A DNA stretch of 64,000 nt from Tenebrio molitor (taxonomy: Eukaryota; Arthropoda; Insecta; Coleoptera; Tenebrionidae): positions 14,942,001 to 15,006,000 of the forward strand of contig NC_091054.1 in the NCBI RefSeq assembly GCF_963966145.1, in the 5' to 3' direction. Position 1 is the stretch's first letter. Each line of letters starts with the position of its first letter. The translations under genes and the position numbers were made by a program. Shown one piece after another: positions 22,741 through 34,214 of this stretch. The notes beneath the pieces were generated by a model. That model was not told the DNA's origin, did no database searches, and was given only the letters and a program-made list of their open reading frames with translations.

Positions 22741-23680
22741 TAAAATACTTAAACATTCGTTTAGAATTTAAAAAAGTAGGTAAGTATTTTATGAAATAAA
22801 ATATATTGTATGTCATGTTAAGAAGACACAAAAACGATTGAAAAACAAAAACCCCTTCTTCCTAATAGATAAAAAGCTTAATCGTTTTCCACAATGATCT
22901 TTATTAAAGTTTTATACCGGGATCAGTTTTAAAAAACACCGGTCAATGCAGGAATGTAATCACGTAACCAAGGTAACGAAAATAAAAACTTGACAGTTTA
23001 ACAAAATGGTCAAGTTATTTGAAGAAGAAATACACATAATGCAGTTATTCTATGCCAATCAGAGCATTAGAAATGTGCGTGACATTTCCAATGCAACACA
23101 TAATAGATCAATTCCATCAATCGGAACAATTTTTAACATTATTTCAAAATCTCTGGTGTTCGGAATAGTTGGTTGCATAGCAACTCACAATGCATTGATC
23201 TGTGTTTTTTAAAATTGAACATAGGGAATAAGTATGGACTATGTTCAGAGTTAAAAAAATGTCCCGGTATGTTTCATTGTCATAATTCACTTATTTATTG
23301 TCATAATCGATTTCTTCATTGTCAGCAGCTACGTAAATGAAATCAGACAACCCAACATAACCTTATCTCATCAGTCAAACAGTCATCATATTCTATAATC
23401 TTCAACATTACAAGCGGGAAATTAAAATTTTACAAATGACTGGTCAAATACGTCAAATCATTGACAATTATTGACCGGTCAAATGGGTCATTGACTAAGT
23501 CAATTATACCGGACCTCACAACACTACATTTAACACTGAAATTTACTTTCAATACCAACCCCAAATTCAATAATCACTAGAAACGATGCTATAAAATTGA
23601 TCTTTGTGAAACTGTTTTCGGTGTCACAAAATGCTCATTGTGACACCGAAGTAGAAAATAGTAGTTTATTTAATGAATTC
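22741..23680. other. Old mariner-type remains, otherwise gene-free
   Basis: 23006-23150 (plus) reads as a helix-turn-helix N-terminus of DUF4817 transposases: KLFEEEIHIMQLFYANQSI, then HNRSIPSIGTIFNIISK. It is followed by frameshifts. 23425-23515 carries the GACCGGTC-rich cluster mentioned at 12805. A short hairpin CGGTGTCACAAAATG/CATTGTGACACCG lies at 23620-23650. Confidence 0.5.
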
Positions 23681-23681
23681 G

Positions 23682-23960
23682 TGTGTAAATTGGGCCTTTT
23701 TTGGCACTAGTGGGCCATTTTAAAACGCGAGTGAAACGAGCGTTTTAAAGGCCCACGAGTGCCAAAAAAGGTCCAATTTACACACGAACGAGTTGAATAC
23801 AACGTTTTTTTGTTCGACGAGCCCCTTAAAGGCCCCAAATCGCTTAAAATCTTTAAAATTTGCTTGACGTTTCGGTCTGACAAGTTGTGACATTTATCAA
23901 AATCCGTTCACAGAGGAGAAAATTTTCAAATTCTGACAGTGTCGAAAAAAAAACGTAATT
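23682..23960. repeat. Foldback family F1, copy 1
   Basis: A palindrome (23682-23806) with arms containing CGTGTGTAAATTGGGCCTTT and its complement, centred on ACGCGAGTGAAACGAGCGT. It is followed by a unique tail ending GACAGTGTCG. The same unit recurs at 34215-34500 and, inverted and shortened, at 37955-38100. Confidence 0.8.
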
Positions 23961-24177
23961 TGTACATGCCTTTTTAAAATGTTGAATCACTTAAAATTTA
24001 TATCAAAAAATTGATCGTCAATAAAAAATGCTGTAAGGAAAAACTCGTCCGTGAAAGACGTCTGGTTTGCAAGAAAAAAGAAAAAACTGTGTTAAACGTG
24101 GCTGCAGATGCAAAAACTTAGACTGATATAGTTCATTTTTCTGACTCTGAAGGCCCGACTAATAAAACTATAATATT

Positions 24178-24323
24178 TAGTGAAAATTATAATTTTCCTG
24201 GAGTTATTGGCTGCATTGACGGAACCTTTGTGAGTATTGTTCCGCCCCCAGCAAATCATCCTTTATATCTTGGAAATCTGTTCATTAATAGAAATAATTT
24301 TCATGCATTAAATGTTCTAATAG
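24178..24323 (+). pseudogene. Harbinger transposase fragment
   Basis: One open block reads NFPGVIGCIDGTFVSIVPPP followed by NRNNFHALNVLI. This is the first catalytic Asp region of PIF/Harbinger nucleases, as seen in the element at 375-4865 but divergent from it. No other part of a transposase was found nearby. Confidence 0.8.
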
Positions 24324-24960
24324 TGTACCTATATTTTTCAAATGACGTCAAAGTCAACTTTTAAAATTCGCACGCTGGCGTCGAGCAATTGCGTTGGTTA
24401 TTGTACTGAGTGAAGTTAGGTACGAATAATATTAATCAACATAAAATTAAAGACTAATTGTTATGTTTTAATCCAAGACATTTTCGTAACGATATGTCTT
24501 ATAAAATACAGTTATTTGCTAAAATCGTTAAACTGTCGATATTACTCTCCGAATGGTTGTCGCTAAATAGCGATATCGTTATTTTCTCTACATTTTACAA
24601 AATAGACTTCTTAATCTGCATTTACTAAGAACGCTCCCTGTAGATGAAGGAATGAATATTCGTTCGGAGTTTCTATAGTTTGTCCAGCGAGAGATTAGTT
24701 GACATAAAAATCACTAAATTCTACGTAGAGAAAGTAGTACCTAGCGCACGTAAAAATTTGAAATATATCCTTCAAGCAGTAACATTTTTGCCCTGAAATT
24801 ATGCCCTAATTAGTGCATTTTGTACTGTTGGGTTAATTTAATAAAATTTAAAATCTCCCAATCTCTCGCTGGAGGAAGTTTACCTGATTTGACAAGAATT
24901 ATGAATTAGACAAAAATGACCCTTAGGGTGAAATATTTTTAAGGTAAAATTACAATGAAA
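24324..24960. other. Gene-free stretch
   Basis: AT-rich. A small inverted pair TCCAGCGAGAGATT (24683) and AATCTCTCGCTGGA (24858) may delimit a decayed MITE of about 190 bp. Nothing else was recognised. Confidence 0.4.
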
Positions 24961-24997
24961 CGGTCGGTGCCACCAGCTTCATCTGGTGTCCCTTAGG

Positions 24998-25448
24998 TTT
25001 TTTTTTTTTTTTTTTTTTTTAAATTGCCATTCCCGTTTTTTGCCATACGGCTTTTACGGTACCTTTCGGTCGGCCGTTTTTCCAATTCATGTTCCTTGTT
25101 CCTTTGCCTATCGGTGATGCGACGGGGCTCCGGGGCACTTTCCCCGGCCACCCACGCCCATTCCACCTCACATTCACAGACATACACAACAACATTTATA
25201 CACCCATGGGCACCCTTCCCGACGGGACTCGAACCCGTGCTGACCTCGCGGTGGTGGCCGAAAGAGTGTTGATTCTTCCTTCCACCACCCTACCGTCAGC
25301 CCCTGATAGACATACACACACATCCATGGCCGGGCGGAGGTTCCTTCCTTTGAAAAAATCCTCCCCCTTCGGTGGGATTCGAACCCACTAGCATCGGGAC
25401 CGCGACCTCGGAGTACTTTCTCCGACAGCCATGCGGCCACCGAGCCAC
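24998..25448 (-). mobile_element. Dimeric tRNA-derived SINE with 15-bp target duplication
   Basis: Read on the minus strand, it begins GTGGCTCGGTGGCCGCATGG (A-box-like) and has a B box GGTTCGAATCCC at about 25375-25386. A second tRNA-like unit has B box GGTTCGAGTCCC near 25225-25236. The element ends in poly(A), seen here as a T run at 24998-25020. The direct repeat CTGGTGTCCCTTAGG flanks it exactly (24983-24997 and 25449-25463). Such elements are transcribed by RNA polymerase III and mobilised by a LINE. The local GC content is clearly above its surroundings. Confidence 0.9.
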
Positions 25449-25628
25449 CTGGTGTCCCTTAGGTGAATAATTGCACATTATCGGTTTATTAATTATATAA
25501 AACAAACGCGCACTATCGCCGAATTTTGGTCACCCTCTTAGCACAAACGCAGGTAACATATTTGACGTTTATCTTTCTAACCTTACAAACACTTATACAG
25601 CGTGTTATTGAAATGCGTTATGAAAATT

Positions 25629-26402
25629 TAAATGGTGATAGAACTCAGTCCAATCAATAGGGAGTTTTACCTTGCAAAAGGTACAGAAAAGTTTATACTT
25701 GGCAGGTATCTTCTATCAGGCATATTATTAATACTGTTTAGTTTGCGACCTTGGGGGGTTGCCGCTCGCCACGCCATACTGGAGAATAGGGGTGCAAAAT
25801 CACATTTTTGCGATTATTTCATTATCCGTACGAGATACCTCTATCTAAGTTATTATAGATTTTTGGTTCTTTATGTTTTTTTTGTCAGATCAATAGTTTC
25901 GTAATTACAGCGTGTAGAAATCAAGAATTTCTTTTATTTTTGTACTTTTTATTCTTTTCCACACCACCACAGAGGTAGAGCAATAGGGTGCGTTTTTTTT
26001 GACGTGGTGTCCCCAGTGGGCATAGTTCACGATGCAGTAGAAGTTTACTGTTTTACTCTTTTTGATCTCTTTGTAACGTAGACGGACCCGAATGATCTGG
26101 ATCGAACGGTATTGATCTAACAAAAAAACCTAAAGAACAAAAAATGTAGAGAATTGTACGCTCTACATTTTCTATAATAACTTAGATAGACGTATCTCGC
26201 ACGGATAATGAAATAATCGCAGAAATGTGATTTCCCACCCCTATTCTCCAGTATGGCGGGGCGAGCGGCAACCCCCCAAGGTCGCAAACTCAACAATATT
26301 AATAATATGCCTGATAGAAGATTCCTGCCAAGTATAAACTTTTCTGTACCTTTTGCAAGGTGGAGCCATTTGTATGTCTCCATTGACTGGACTATCATCA
26401 AA
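25629..26402. repeat. Long foldback element, arms about 270 bp
   Basis: The left arm (25629-25895) and right arm (26135-26402) are inverted copies, including CTTGGGGGGTTGCCGCTCGC and its complement. The spacer is about 240 bp. Long open frames in both arms are mirror images of one another and are not protein genes. 25464-25628 and 26403-26830 hold nothing I recognise. Confidence 0.8.
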
Positions 26403-26830
26403 ACAAATTACTTTTCTATTTATCATTTTTTCGAAAACTCAAATTTATGTTCGAATTTATTTTCACCGTATTCCGTGTCATCAAGTCGTTTATGGATGGG
26501 ACGGTAAAAGAACAACGGCTTCGTACGAAAAACGTTAACGCAAAAAAAGTAAATAGAGCAAAAACCCAAGGGGATAGGTCTTGCAAAAACTTACTGACAC
26601 AATTTAGTCACGTCCTTCACCTGCATGCGGCCGTGTTTACAATTTATTAGAAACTGAATTTCCCCTAATTATCGTTAAAAATACTGCAGTACACTAATCC
26701 GGAGTTAACAGACATGGTGCTCATCTACGGGGAAGCTTTATCAAATCTGATGCAACCAGGCGTTTGTATGTAGGTAGGTACATGAAGATGAAGAGATTTC
26801 CCGGTCGCCAAGTTCCTTGTCCACGTAGGT

Positions 26831-27101
26831 ATAGTGGAACCAGAAATATAGTGTTTTTATGAGGGATGGAGTACATTAACTTGAGAGGGTCAGTTATGGC
26901 AGGGCAATAATCTTCTGGCACTCGTCGCGCGACTGGGCTCTACCTACCTTTGTCTTCGATGGTCCATTTTCAGACGGCTCAAAAACATCTGTCATAGAAG
27001 ATTTATAACTCTCTTCAAGTTGGTAATAAAAGTGACCCCAAAATTGTAAAAAAAATTATCGACCAGAGTCCATAAAAACACTATATTTCTGGTTCCACTT
27101 T
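26831..27101. mobile_element. Small MITE of about 270 bp
   Basis: Inverted ends start ATAGTGGAACCAGAAATATA, and the right side reads complementary up to 27101. About 32 bp of each arm is paired. It is non-coding. Confidence 0.7.
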
Positions 27102-27139
27102 ACCTTTGTGAATGCTGTCCAGCATTTAAGGGATTATGG

Positions 27140-27262
27140 AATGTTAGTTGCCGACGACTTGCATTAAGAATTGACGTTTGCAGTTTTACAATTTCGAGAA
27201 CCCTGCACGAACAGGGACTACATCCTTATCATGTTCAACGCGTCCAACACTTAAAATCAGAA
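27140..27262 (+). pseudogene. Mariner-type transposase fragment
   Basis: An open block reads CRRLALRIDVCSFTISRTLH, then EQGLHPYHVQRVQHLKSED. This is the second helix-turn-helix and linker of DUF4817-type mariner transposases. Nothing continues it clearly beyond 27300. 27265-27645 is otherwise gene-free. Confidence 0.7.
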
Positions 27263-28588
27263 GATCCACCGGTCGCAAATGAGTTCCTCCACGCGGCCAA
27301 ATTTTTGCAGGTCTCTACCTTTTTGACCCTTATCGGCAAACGAATTCCTCCAAGTACCTGTAATTGGATTAGACACTGGCGGTCCACCCGGACTGACCAT
27401 TAATTAATCAACAAGCACAACACCTACAACAAATGCCAGTGAATCTTTTCATTCTCATTTTAAGAGTAAATTTTACAGTAGCCATCCCTCTATATTTACA
27501 TATATTTGTTGATGTTCTCTTGAGGCTTCAAACGTTCATTTATAGCAAAATAAAAAAAATAGGAAAAAATTAAGAAAAGACGTAAATCAACAGAAAGAAC
27601 GTTTAGAAAATTTGATTAGTAAATACAACAATACTGTGTTTTCAATTTGGTTGTAGGTCGTAAAATTTTATGGTACTTTAAGTTAAGATCTTGCGGGGCT
27701 TAGGTATAAATCCTAGTTTACCACTAGCAGGTAATATTTTAAGCAGGGTTGTATTGTACATTTTGTATACAGTGAGTTTTTTTTAAGACTGGCCATAGGG
27801 TTTTACATGCTAATTTTTCCGTCTTTTCCCATTTCGTGCGTTTTTGGGTTCCTATCTGTTTTAGTGCCGTTTCGGGCGCCAAGAAATTGGGTAGTGCCAG
27901 TTCGTGCCTCGTCCTTTATAGGGCTTTCTCCGCAATGGTACAATGTACTAAAAGGGTCCAATTTATATCTGTACCTGAACAGCTACTGGCTGAGGGAAAA
28001 GTTATTATAAAATCTCTTCACGTCTAATGTGTAAAGTGAAAAACACATTTATTTTGGACTTAAATGCACTCAGATAGGTAGTTGTAAAATAAGTAGAAGT
28101 ATGTCATAAAGCCATTATAAGGGTAAGTGTACCTTATTCTATGCTAAATCTATAGTCAAGTGAACGAAATCAATCCCAACTTGAAGAGTTTTGGATAACA
28201 TTATTTGACAACGAAACATAGTAAATACGAGTATGTGGGTAGGTATTTTTTTTTCACCCCATAGTAGGCGTTGAAGTGCCAATTGTGAACGCACTGTACC
28301 TACTGGTTACGAATCACGGATCAGCTGTTTGAATCTTTCGTTTTACACGAGTGATGCGTTCACAATCGATTGTTCAAGGCATACTACAAGTTGAAATTTA
28401 AAAAAACACCTAATATAATGTTTTTGATTAAAAATATTGGGTGGGTATTCCGTACGTGACCGTATCCCGCCTTGTCAGCGGACTAACGCACGAAACGGCA
28501 CTCGCCGCAGGTAAAGACTTGGGACGACGCCCGAATCGGGAATATTTTCAGTAACGCACGAAATGGGAACGCAGGAAACGGCACTATA

Positions 28589-28963
28589 CTTGGGCCAACC
28601 AACTGAAATAGTAATAAAAAAAGGGGATGTGGCCTAGTTGCGTAGAACGATATACGCCGAAGCCTGTTTCACAATGGAGCAGGTTCTTTGCCATTTGTCA
28701 TTCTTGTAAGTCTTGAAAAAAAACTATTTTGTAATACAAATCGAAAATTGCCAAGGAAAACAAACAAACATAAACACATCGTCAAACTCCCGAAGTGAGG
28801 TTAAAACGAATGAGATGTCGGATGCCGTCAAGTAATTTTTGTGGATGTACATCAGGCTTTCGAAAATCTGCGCACGTTTTGAATAAGCCAATTGGAAGCT
28901 GCTATTTAAAATACGCGGGCACTAGGGGGCGGTTTTATTATTATATCTGTTGGTTGGCCCAAG
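28589..28963. mobile_element. MITE, CTTGGGCCAACC family, copy 1
   Basis: Inverted ends start CTTGGGCCAACCAAC, and TATA is present on both flanks. A second copy in the opposite orientation lies at 43597-43960 with one end truncated. Non-coding. Confidence 0.85.
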
Positions 28964-29574
28964 TATAATTCAATTTTTCAACCCCCTGTTAACTTTTGTT
29001 CTGATGAAAATATTCAAACCATTTTTGGAACAAAGTTGGAAGATTTTTCAAACTATCGGAGAGATTACAATTCAATATCCCAAACTGTCGAAAAAGTTGT
29101 GAAAAAAATATTTTTTAGCGCGCCGAAAGCGTCCAAAAGTGGAAATCGTCAGGTGCTGGTTGAGCTAAGGTAACTACATCAACACACTACGTATAAAGGT
29201 ACCGCCATCAGTGATTTTTTATGCCTGTCCTTGTCGCACAATCCACTCAAACTGGGGATAAAAAAAACACCATCTAAAAATGATTTGACGTAATTTGACA
29301 AAAACTAGTGTCATTATTCTGCTGCATATTTAATAATCCTAGTTCAAGATTCATCTAACTTATTATTTCGTTACAGTTTTCGTTTGTGTTTAAGTATTGT
29401 CATTTATTTCTTTGTTCTCGTTACATCTTTTAACTTGGTTCAGTTACTTGCGTTTATTTTAATACTTTAACATGGTCAGTAACAAGTGTTGTGTTAGCGG
29501 CTGTTCAAGTTCTAAAAAAAATGGATTTAAATTCTTTTATGTTTCAAACGGTAAGACACCCGTTACATATACTT

Positions 29575-30167
29575 AAAGTCCATTCATTTTGTATTGAACT
29601 TTTCAAGGTCAAATAATTTTATTTTTTGGCTTTGTACTATGGCGGACAATAAATTTAGGCCGGCCTGTCATTGAGTTGACATCAAAATGTGAAGCTGGCA
29701 TTATGTTCAACTAACCCCATTTTCGCTTTTTGTCATTCTTGTCATCGTGACAGCGATAATCAAAATTAAAATTGGGAAAAGAAGCATGCACCAGAGAGAA
29801 GTGCTACTACAAATCAGTTATGCTAGTGCGTCATGATCTGTAAGTTACGAAAAAGGCAAAGGAAACGCCAAACAGCTTGAAAACCTTCAGTTTGAGAAAC
29901 TGACACATCAGTCATAATGACAATAAATGGTCGCTTGCATTGACTTTTTTGAAATGTCAGAAATTTGCCGGCCTAAATTTATTGTCCGCCATAGTAATTA
30001 TGTTTTGTAAATAGTGACATGCAGGTAAACACCGTAAACGTTGAATTGAGCATTGCTAAATCACATTATGTTGGTTATATGCATGTCACTATTTACAAAA
30101 CATAATTACAGTGCCAAAATTTAAATTATTTGACCTTGAAAAGTTCAATACAAAATGAATGGACTTT
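29575..30167. mobile_element. MITE (AAAGTCCATTCA ends) in the THAP intron
   Basis: Long inverted arms start AAAGTCCATTCATTTTGTAT and extend to a TAATTATGTTTTGTAAATAG block near the centre (29995-30110). The left arm is interrupted at a TA by the 358-bp element at 29637-29994. The ends resemble the 13209-13676 family. Confidence 0.75.
29637..29994. mobile_element. MITE, CTATGGCGG family, complete copy
   Basis: 358 bp with inverted ends CTATGGCGGACAATAAATTT and TA duplicated (29635-29636, 29995-29996). Its right two hundred bases match 1-199. It sits inside the left arm of another MITE, the innermost shell of this nest. Confidence 0.88.
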
Positions 30168-31325
30168 ATATACAGTAACAAGCAATTTAATATTAGGAGT
30201 CAAAAACAGAGTACGGAGGGAACAGTGGCTAAAATAATTTAGACTGTCTGTGAGTTCGTGCTCCAACCGTGAACTACAAATCTGCTGTGTAAGTATCTAC
30301 ATACATAATAAAGTAAAGATTTAGTTTTTCTTATGTTAGGTGATATAGGTATGTGGCTATAGTATACTTAATATTATTTTAATTTGCAGAAACATTTTAG
30401 TAAAGATGACTTCTTTTGGGCTGAAGATTTTCAGCGATTGAAACCTGAAAGATCCGCAAAATGTGACAGTAAAAATATGGGAATGAGAAGAGTAGTATTG
30501 TATTTTTAAACGATTAAAAATTTGGTAACTTGTTTGGGTTTTATTAGTGGTGTTTTTGTAAATTTTAATTAAAAAGATATCTGCAACCAGTAAAACATTT
30601 CAGTTAAAAAATTTTGATTAATAATGGGCGACATAACCTAACATATTTTTGACATTGTAGTAATGCCATTATTTAATTTAAAAAATCCCCAAAACTATTG
30701 TCTTCCTTATTTCACTTGTGCAATTTGCATTTGATATCTTTATCTTACAATCCACTCTCGCGAGGAATGGAATGGCGGTACCTCTATACGTAGTGTGTTG
30801 ATCTAGTACCTTAGGTTGAGCCGACAATGGCGCTACTCTGGCGGCCGCTCGACGTACTATTATTTCGGCGCCCTGAAAATATTTTTTTCACAACTTTTTC
30901 GACTGTTTAGAATATTGAATTGTAATCTAACCGATAGTTTAAAAAATCTTCCAACTTTGTTCCAAAAATGGTTTGAATATTTTCATCAGAACAAAAGTTA
31001 ACAGAGGGTTGAAAAATTAGCATGTAAAACCCTATGGCCAGTCTTAAAAAAAACTCACTGTATTTGCATTGTACGGCAAACGGCACGCGCCGCTTCCCAA
31101 CCTTTTCAAATCCAACCATTGTGCCCGTTAATCGCTCATAATATGCAATAAAATTTTACGACCTACAACCAAATTGTGAATACAATAATGTTGTTGACAT
31201 TTTTAGTTATGTGAAAGCAGTTTCGTATTATAATACAATTTAATTTGTATATTTTAATAAACATGTTTAAAAATTTTGTACTAAGTGTTTCATTTTGAGA
31301 AAGAATAAATACTTTAAAGAGTACT

Positions 31326-33113
31326 AAAGTCCATTCACATTGGATTTTCCTAGTCAAGGTCAAATAATTCAATATTATGGCGGTGTGATTTTTAGTTCAA
31401 AAATGCTTTAGCTGTGTATGTCACCAATACGGGCTGATAAAGTAACCAAGTCATTCGTAGACTGTAGAGGTTATGTTATTCGCTGTCAGCAAAGAAACAG
31501 TCATTTTTCAAATATTGTTATAATCTGTTTCAAAATCAAAAATCCACCACCTGTTGAATTATGTTGGCAGAAAAAAAGAAATCCCTAGAATAAGTTTCAT
31601 TTTTTGGGTTGGCCCAACCTCCCGCCAAAATTTGACATTGAACTGTTGTTTATTTACGTAACACAAAATAATTATTATGTGCAAAAAGGTGGCAGCTACC
31701 GTATCATAACTTTTGAGTGAAATAATAAAGTGAGAATAAAAAAACGATGAATTACAACCTAAACAACTGTCAACAGTTTTGTTTCATAACCCCACTTTTT
31801 TCTGACACTTGCAAACACACTAAAAACAAAAGTTGGCGACGTTGTCGGTTGTATTTTCGAGGTAGAATGCAGTGTTGGTGGATTTTTGATTTTGAAACAG
31901 ATTATATTAACATTTTTAGAGGATAACCTGTGCGATTCCATTTACACATTGTTATGATTTAGCGATCGTTATTTTAACGATCGATTTTTTAAAATGATTT
32001 TGAAAGAGCTTGCTGATTTCTTAAAGCAAGTTGATGATCTCTACAAGTATATATTTGCTAAATTAACTTGATTTTTTTAAATTTTGATTCGGAAGTGATT
32101 TTCTAATTTTTAAAAAAATATTTAAAACAACCAATTTTCAATGTAACGATCGATATTATAACTATTTGGAAACAGAATCGCACTGAACAATAGGTAATAA
32201 TACATCCATTTTGTTATCATTTGCACTAAAAATAGTGTCAGTTGTTAATCGGTATGATAGGATTAGGAACATACAATAGGTATAAAAAAAAATACCTAAC
32301 TCCTACCTACTGGTGTTGTATTTTTCTGCTTGGGTTGTTGATTAAGTGAAAAAACCCTTAATGACTACATTTACCTACTTACCTAACCTTCTGCGACTAA
32401 CATGATGAGTGATGAGGAGCAAGAATAAGTTATAGAAAATGAACCCAATAGGAAATTGTGTGAAGTTTCTTTCATTGGAAGCGATGGAAGTAAGGAATGC
32501 ATCTAAATGATGGAACAAATTTGGCAATAAAATTTCAGTTATTCAGAGACACTTCCACGTTTTGATTGTGGTTGTAACGTTTCAAGAATGTATTGTTACA
32601 ATTGCATACCACAAAAGAAAGGTGTATTTTGATTCTTAATGATTTTTTTCTATTTTAAGTTTTTTTGGTGTACATATTACCTTTAAAATAACGTTGTATT
32701 GTTAAAACTGCTCAATAAAGGTCGTAAATAGATTATAATCATGTTAATACATACAATACATTAAATATTAAAGGATTCTAACTAATTAATTTTCGAACTG
32801 AAGCTATTTTTTCTTGAGTCCGTATTAGCTTGCGGGTTTCGTCACATTACGTCAGTTGTGGAAGGTTAACGCAATTTTAAAATTAACCTTTTGTCTTTTC
32901 GCCATGGTAAAATCACCCAGGAATAGAATTTTATTAAAAAACCTGTGACTTTATTTCACACGTCAAACTAACATTCAAAATTAAAGACGTCAAATCGCTC
33001 TCAATCGCTCTATCACGAGTAAAACACGATAATGTAAAAATTACTAGGAAAGGAGGCGCAGGCTTGCAACGTGACGACAATTTGGCAGGGAAAATCCAAC
33101 GTGAATGGACTTT
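31326..33113. mobile_element. Larger member of the AAAGTCCATTCACG family
   Basis: Both ends align with the 468-bp MITE at 13209-13676. The left 170 bp matches its right arm and the right 240 bp matches its left arm, so the orientation is inverted. The interior is 1.3 kb longer. 31519-31908 is a further inverted pair (ATAATCTGTTTCAAAATC ends). 31910-32870 is AT-rich with no recognisable gene. Confidence 0.7.
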
Positions 33114-34060
33114 ATTTAAAAAAAAAGCGGGCAAAAAAAGTGGGACATCAAATTTCTGTCAGTTTTGAGAAATTCGATGTAGTTCAAGCTTTATTGTCTT
33201 TTTTTTTGACACTATTCCAGCTGAGAGTTTAAAAATGCCATTTCCCTGCTTTTTTGATGTCACAAGAAAAACTTCAAAGTGATTTTTAATAATTGTCATT
33301 TATTAATGACACTAATGCTTGGTTTACATCATTTTTTTAGAAATGTCTAAAAAATGTTGGCCAAGATTCTGTGTCCGGAATAGTACATACCTACCAGGGT
33401 GAATATCAGGTCAGGTAGCGAAATGTAGAGGATTATCAGGGACGGGCAAATTATACGGGAAAGCAGGTACTATTGCGGGCAAAAAAAGTGGGACATCAAC
33501 GTCATTGTCTTGACTTTTATGTGAAATAACCCTTATCTGATTCTAACCCTACTTTGAACTGATTGACGTTGTCATTAAGTATTGTAGGTTGTAGGGAATG
33601 ATTGTAAGTAAGCACGTAGTGAATATTTATTTAATGCAAAGTTCCAATCAAAATCTACCTTTCCCAAAAGAAGAGGGCATTTGGAAAAGGAAAATAGGAG
33701 TATAAAATAAATTATCGAGTCAAAAGTTGGGTTATATTCAATAAGACCAGTTCACACCTATTTGTCAGTTAAATGTCATTTGTGGCCAAGATTCCGTGTC
33801 CGGAATAGTACTTGCATTTGGAGGAACTCGTTTGGGCCGGATCCACCACGTACAATTGCATTTTGTCAATGGCTTCTTCAATAGGTCGTAATTGACCAGT
33901 TTTATCGCCAGCTCGTTCACCGGACTTAAACCCTTGTGCCTTTTTTTATGGGCCCATTTAAAATAGATTGTGAATGAGACTCCAGTTGACACCGAGGCAA
34001 TTCGATAAAATTCTGACATGTTGATGAGAACTCGAGGTTCTGTGGCTCGAAGGGCACACA
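33114..34060. other. Gene-free stretch with interleaved direct repeats
   Basis: GCGGGCAAAAAAAGTGGGAC occurs at about 33126 and 33476. TGGCCAAGATTC followed by GTGTCCGGAATAGTAC occurs at about 33358 and 33784. A minus-strand open frame at 33765-34061 resembles no family I know. Confidence 0.5.
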
Positions 34061-34214
34061 AGAGCGTGCATCGATTACGGAGGGCGTCATTTCGAACATT
34101 TAATTTAAAGGTTAGTGCCCTTGATCAAGTGTGGTGCGTAACTTCAATGTCACTCTCATTTACTATGGCGGCCAAAAAATTTCGTCCGTTATTTTTCCGT
34201 CATTTCAAAATAGT

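Larger units (their letters stand above)
29472..30480 (+). pseudogene. THAP-domain exons of a P-like element, broken
   Basis: 29472-29552 gives MVSNKCCVSGCSSSKKNGFK, then a GTAAG donor. After an intron occupied by MITEs, about 30176-30295 gives RREQWLK and further degenerate residues. After another intron, 30391-30478 gives KHFSKDDFFWAED and RLKPERSAK. The Cys-x4-Cys, WL and C..HF arrangement is that of the THAP zinc finger used by P-superfamily transposases. A stop lies in the second exon, and no catalytic domain follows. Confidence 0.75.
27770..31060 (+). mobile_element. THAP-carrying element with about 285-bp terminal inverted repeats
   Basis: The ends start CAGTGAGTTTTTTTTAAGAC, with TA at both flanks. 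The right arm (30775-31060) is mirrored on the left in two pieces, 27770-27819 and 28972-29211. They are separated by an insertion of about 1150 bp flanked by AATTTTTC (27812-27819 and 28972-28979). The interior carries THAP-domain exons but no recognisable nuclease. A deleted copy of the interior lies at 43985-44721. Confidence 0.75.
27645..31175. mobile_element. Outer MITE split by the THAP element
   Basis: The arms CAATTTGGTTGTAGGTCGTA (27645-27672) and its complement (31149-31176) are inverted. Without the 3.3 kb element at 27770-31060 they enclose only about 200 bp, so this looks like a small MITE that received the larger element. Confidence 0.6.

Noticed and set aside
25024..25440. Several overlapping open frames in the GC-rich 25.0-25.4 kb patch
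   Set aside because: The sequence is a tRNA-derived SINE with B boxes and a poly(A) tail. The frames result from local GC content.
24998..25448. Genuine tRNA genes
   Set aside because: B boxes are present, but the flanks, poly(A) tail and target duplication show a retroposed SINE, and I could not fold complete cloverleaves.
25632..26401. Open frames on both strands of 25632-26401 as a pair of paralogous genes
   Set aside because: The two frames are mirror images produced by an inverted repeat. There is no protein-family signal.
33765..34061. 98-codon minus-strand frame as a transposase
   Set aside because: I could not match it to any transposase block. The frame may be chance.
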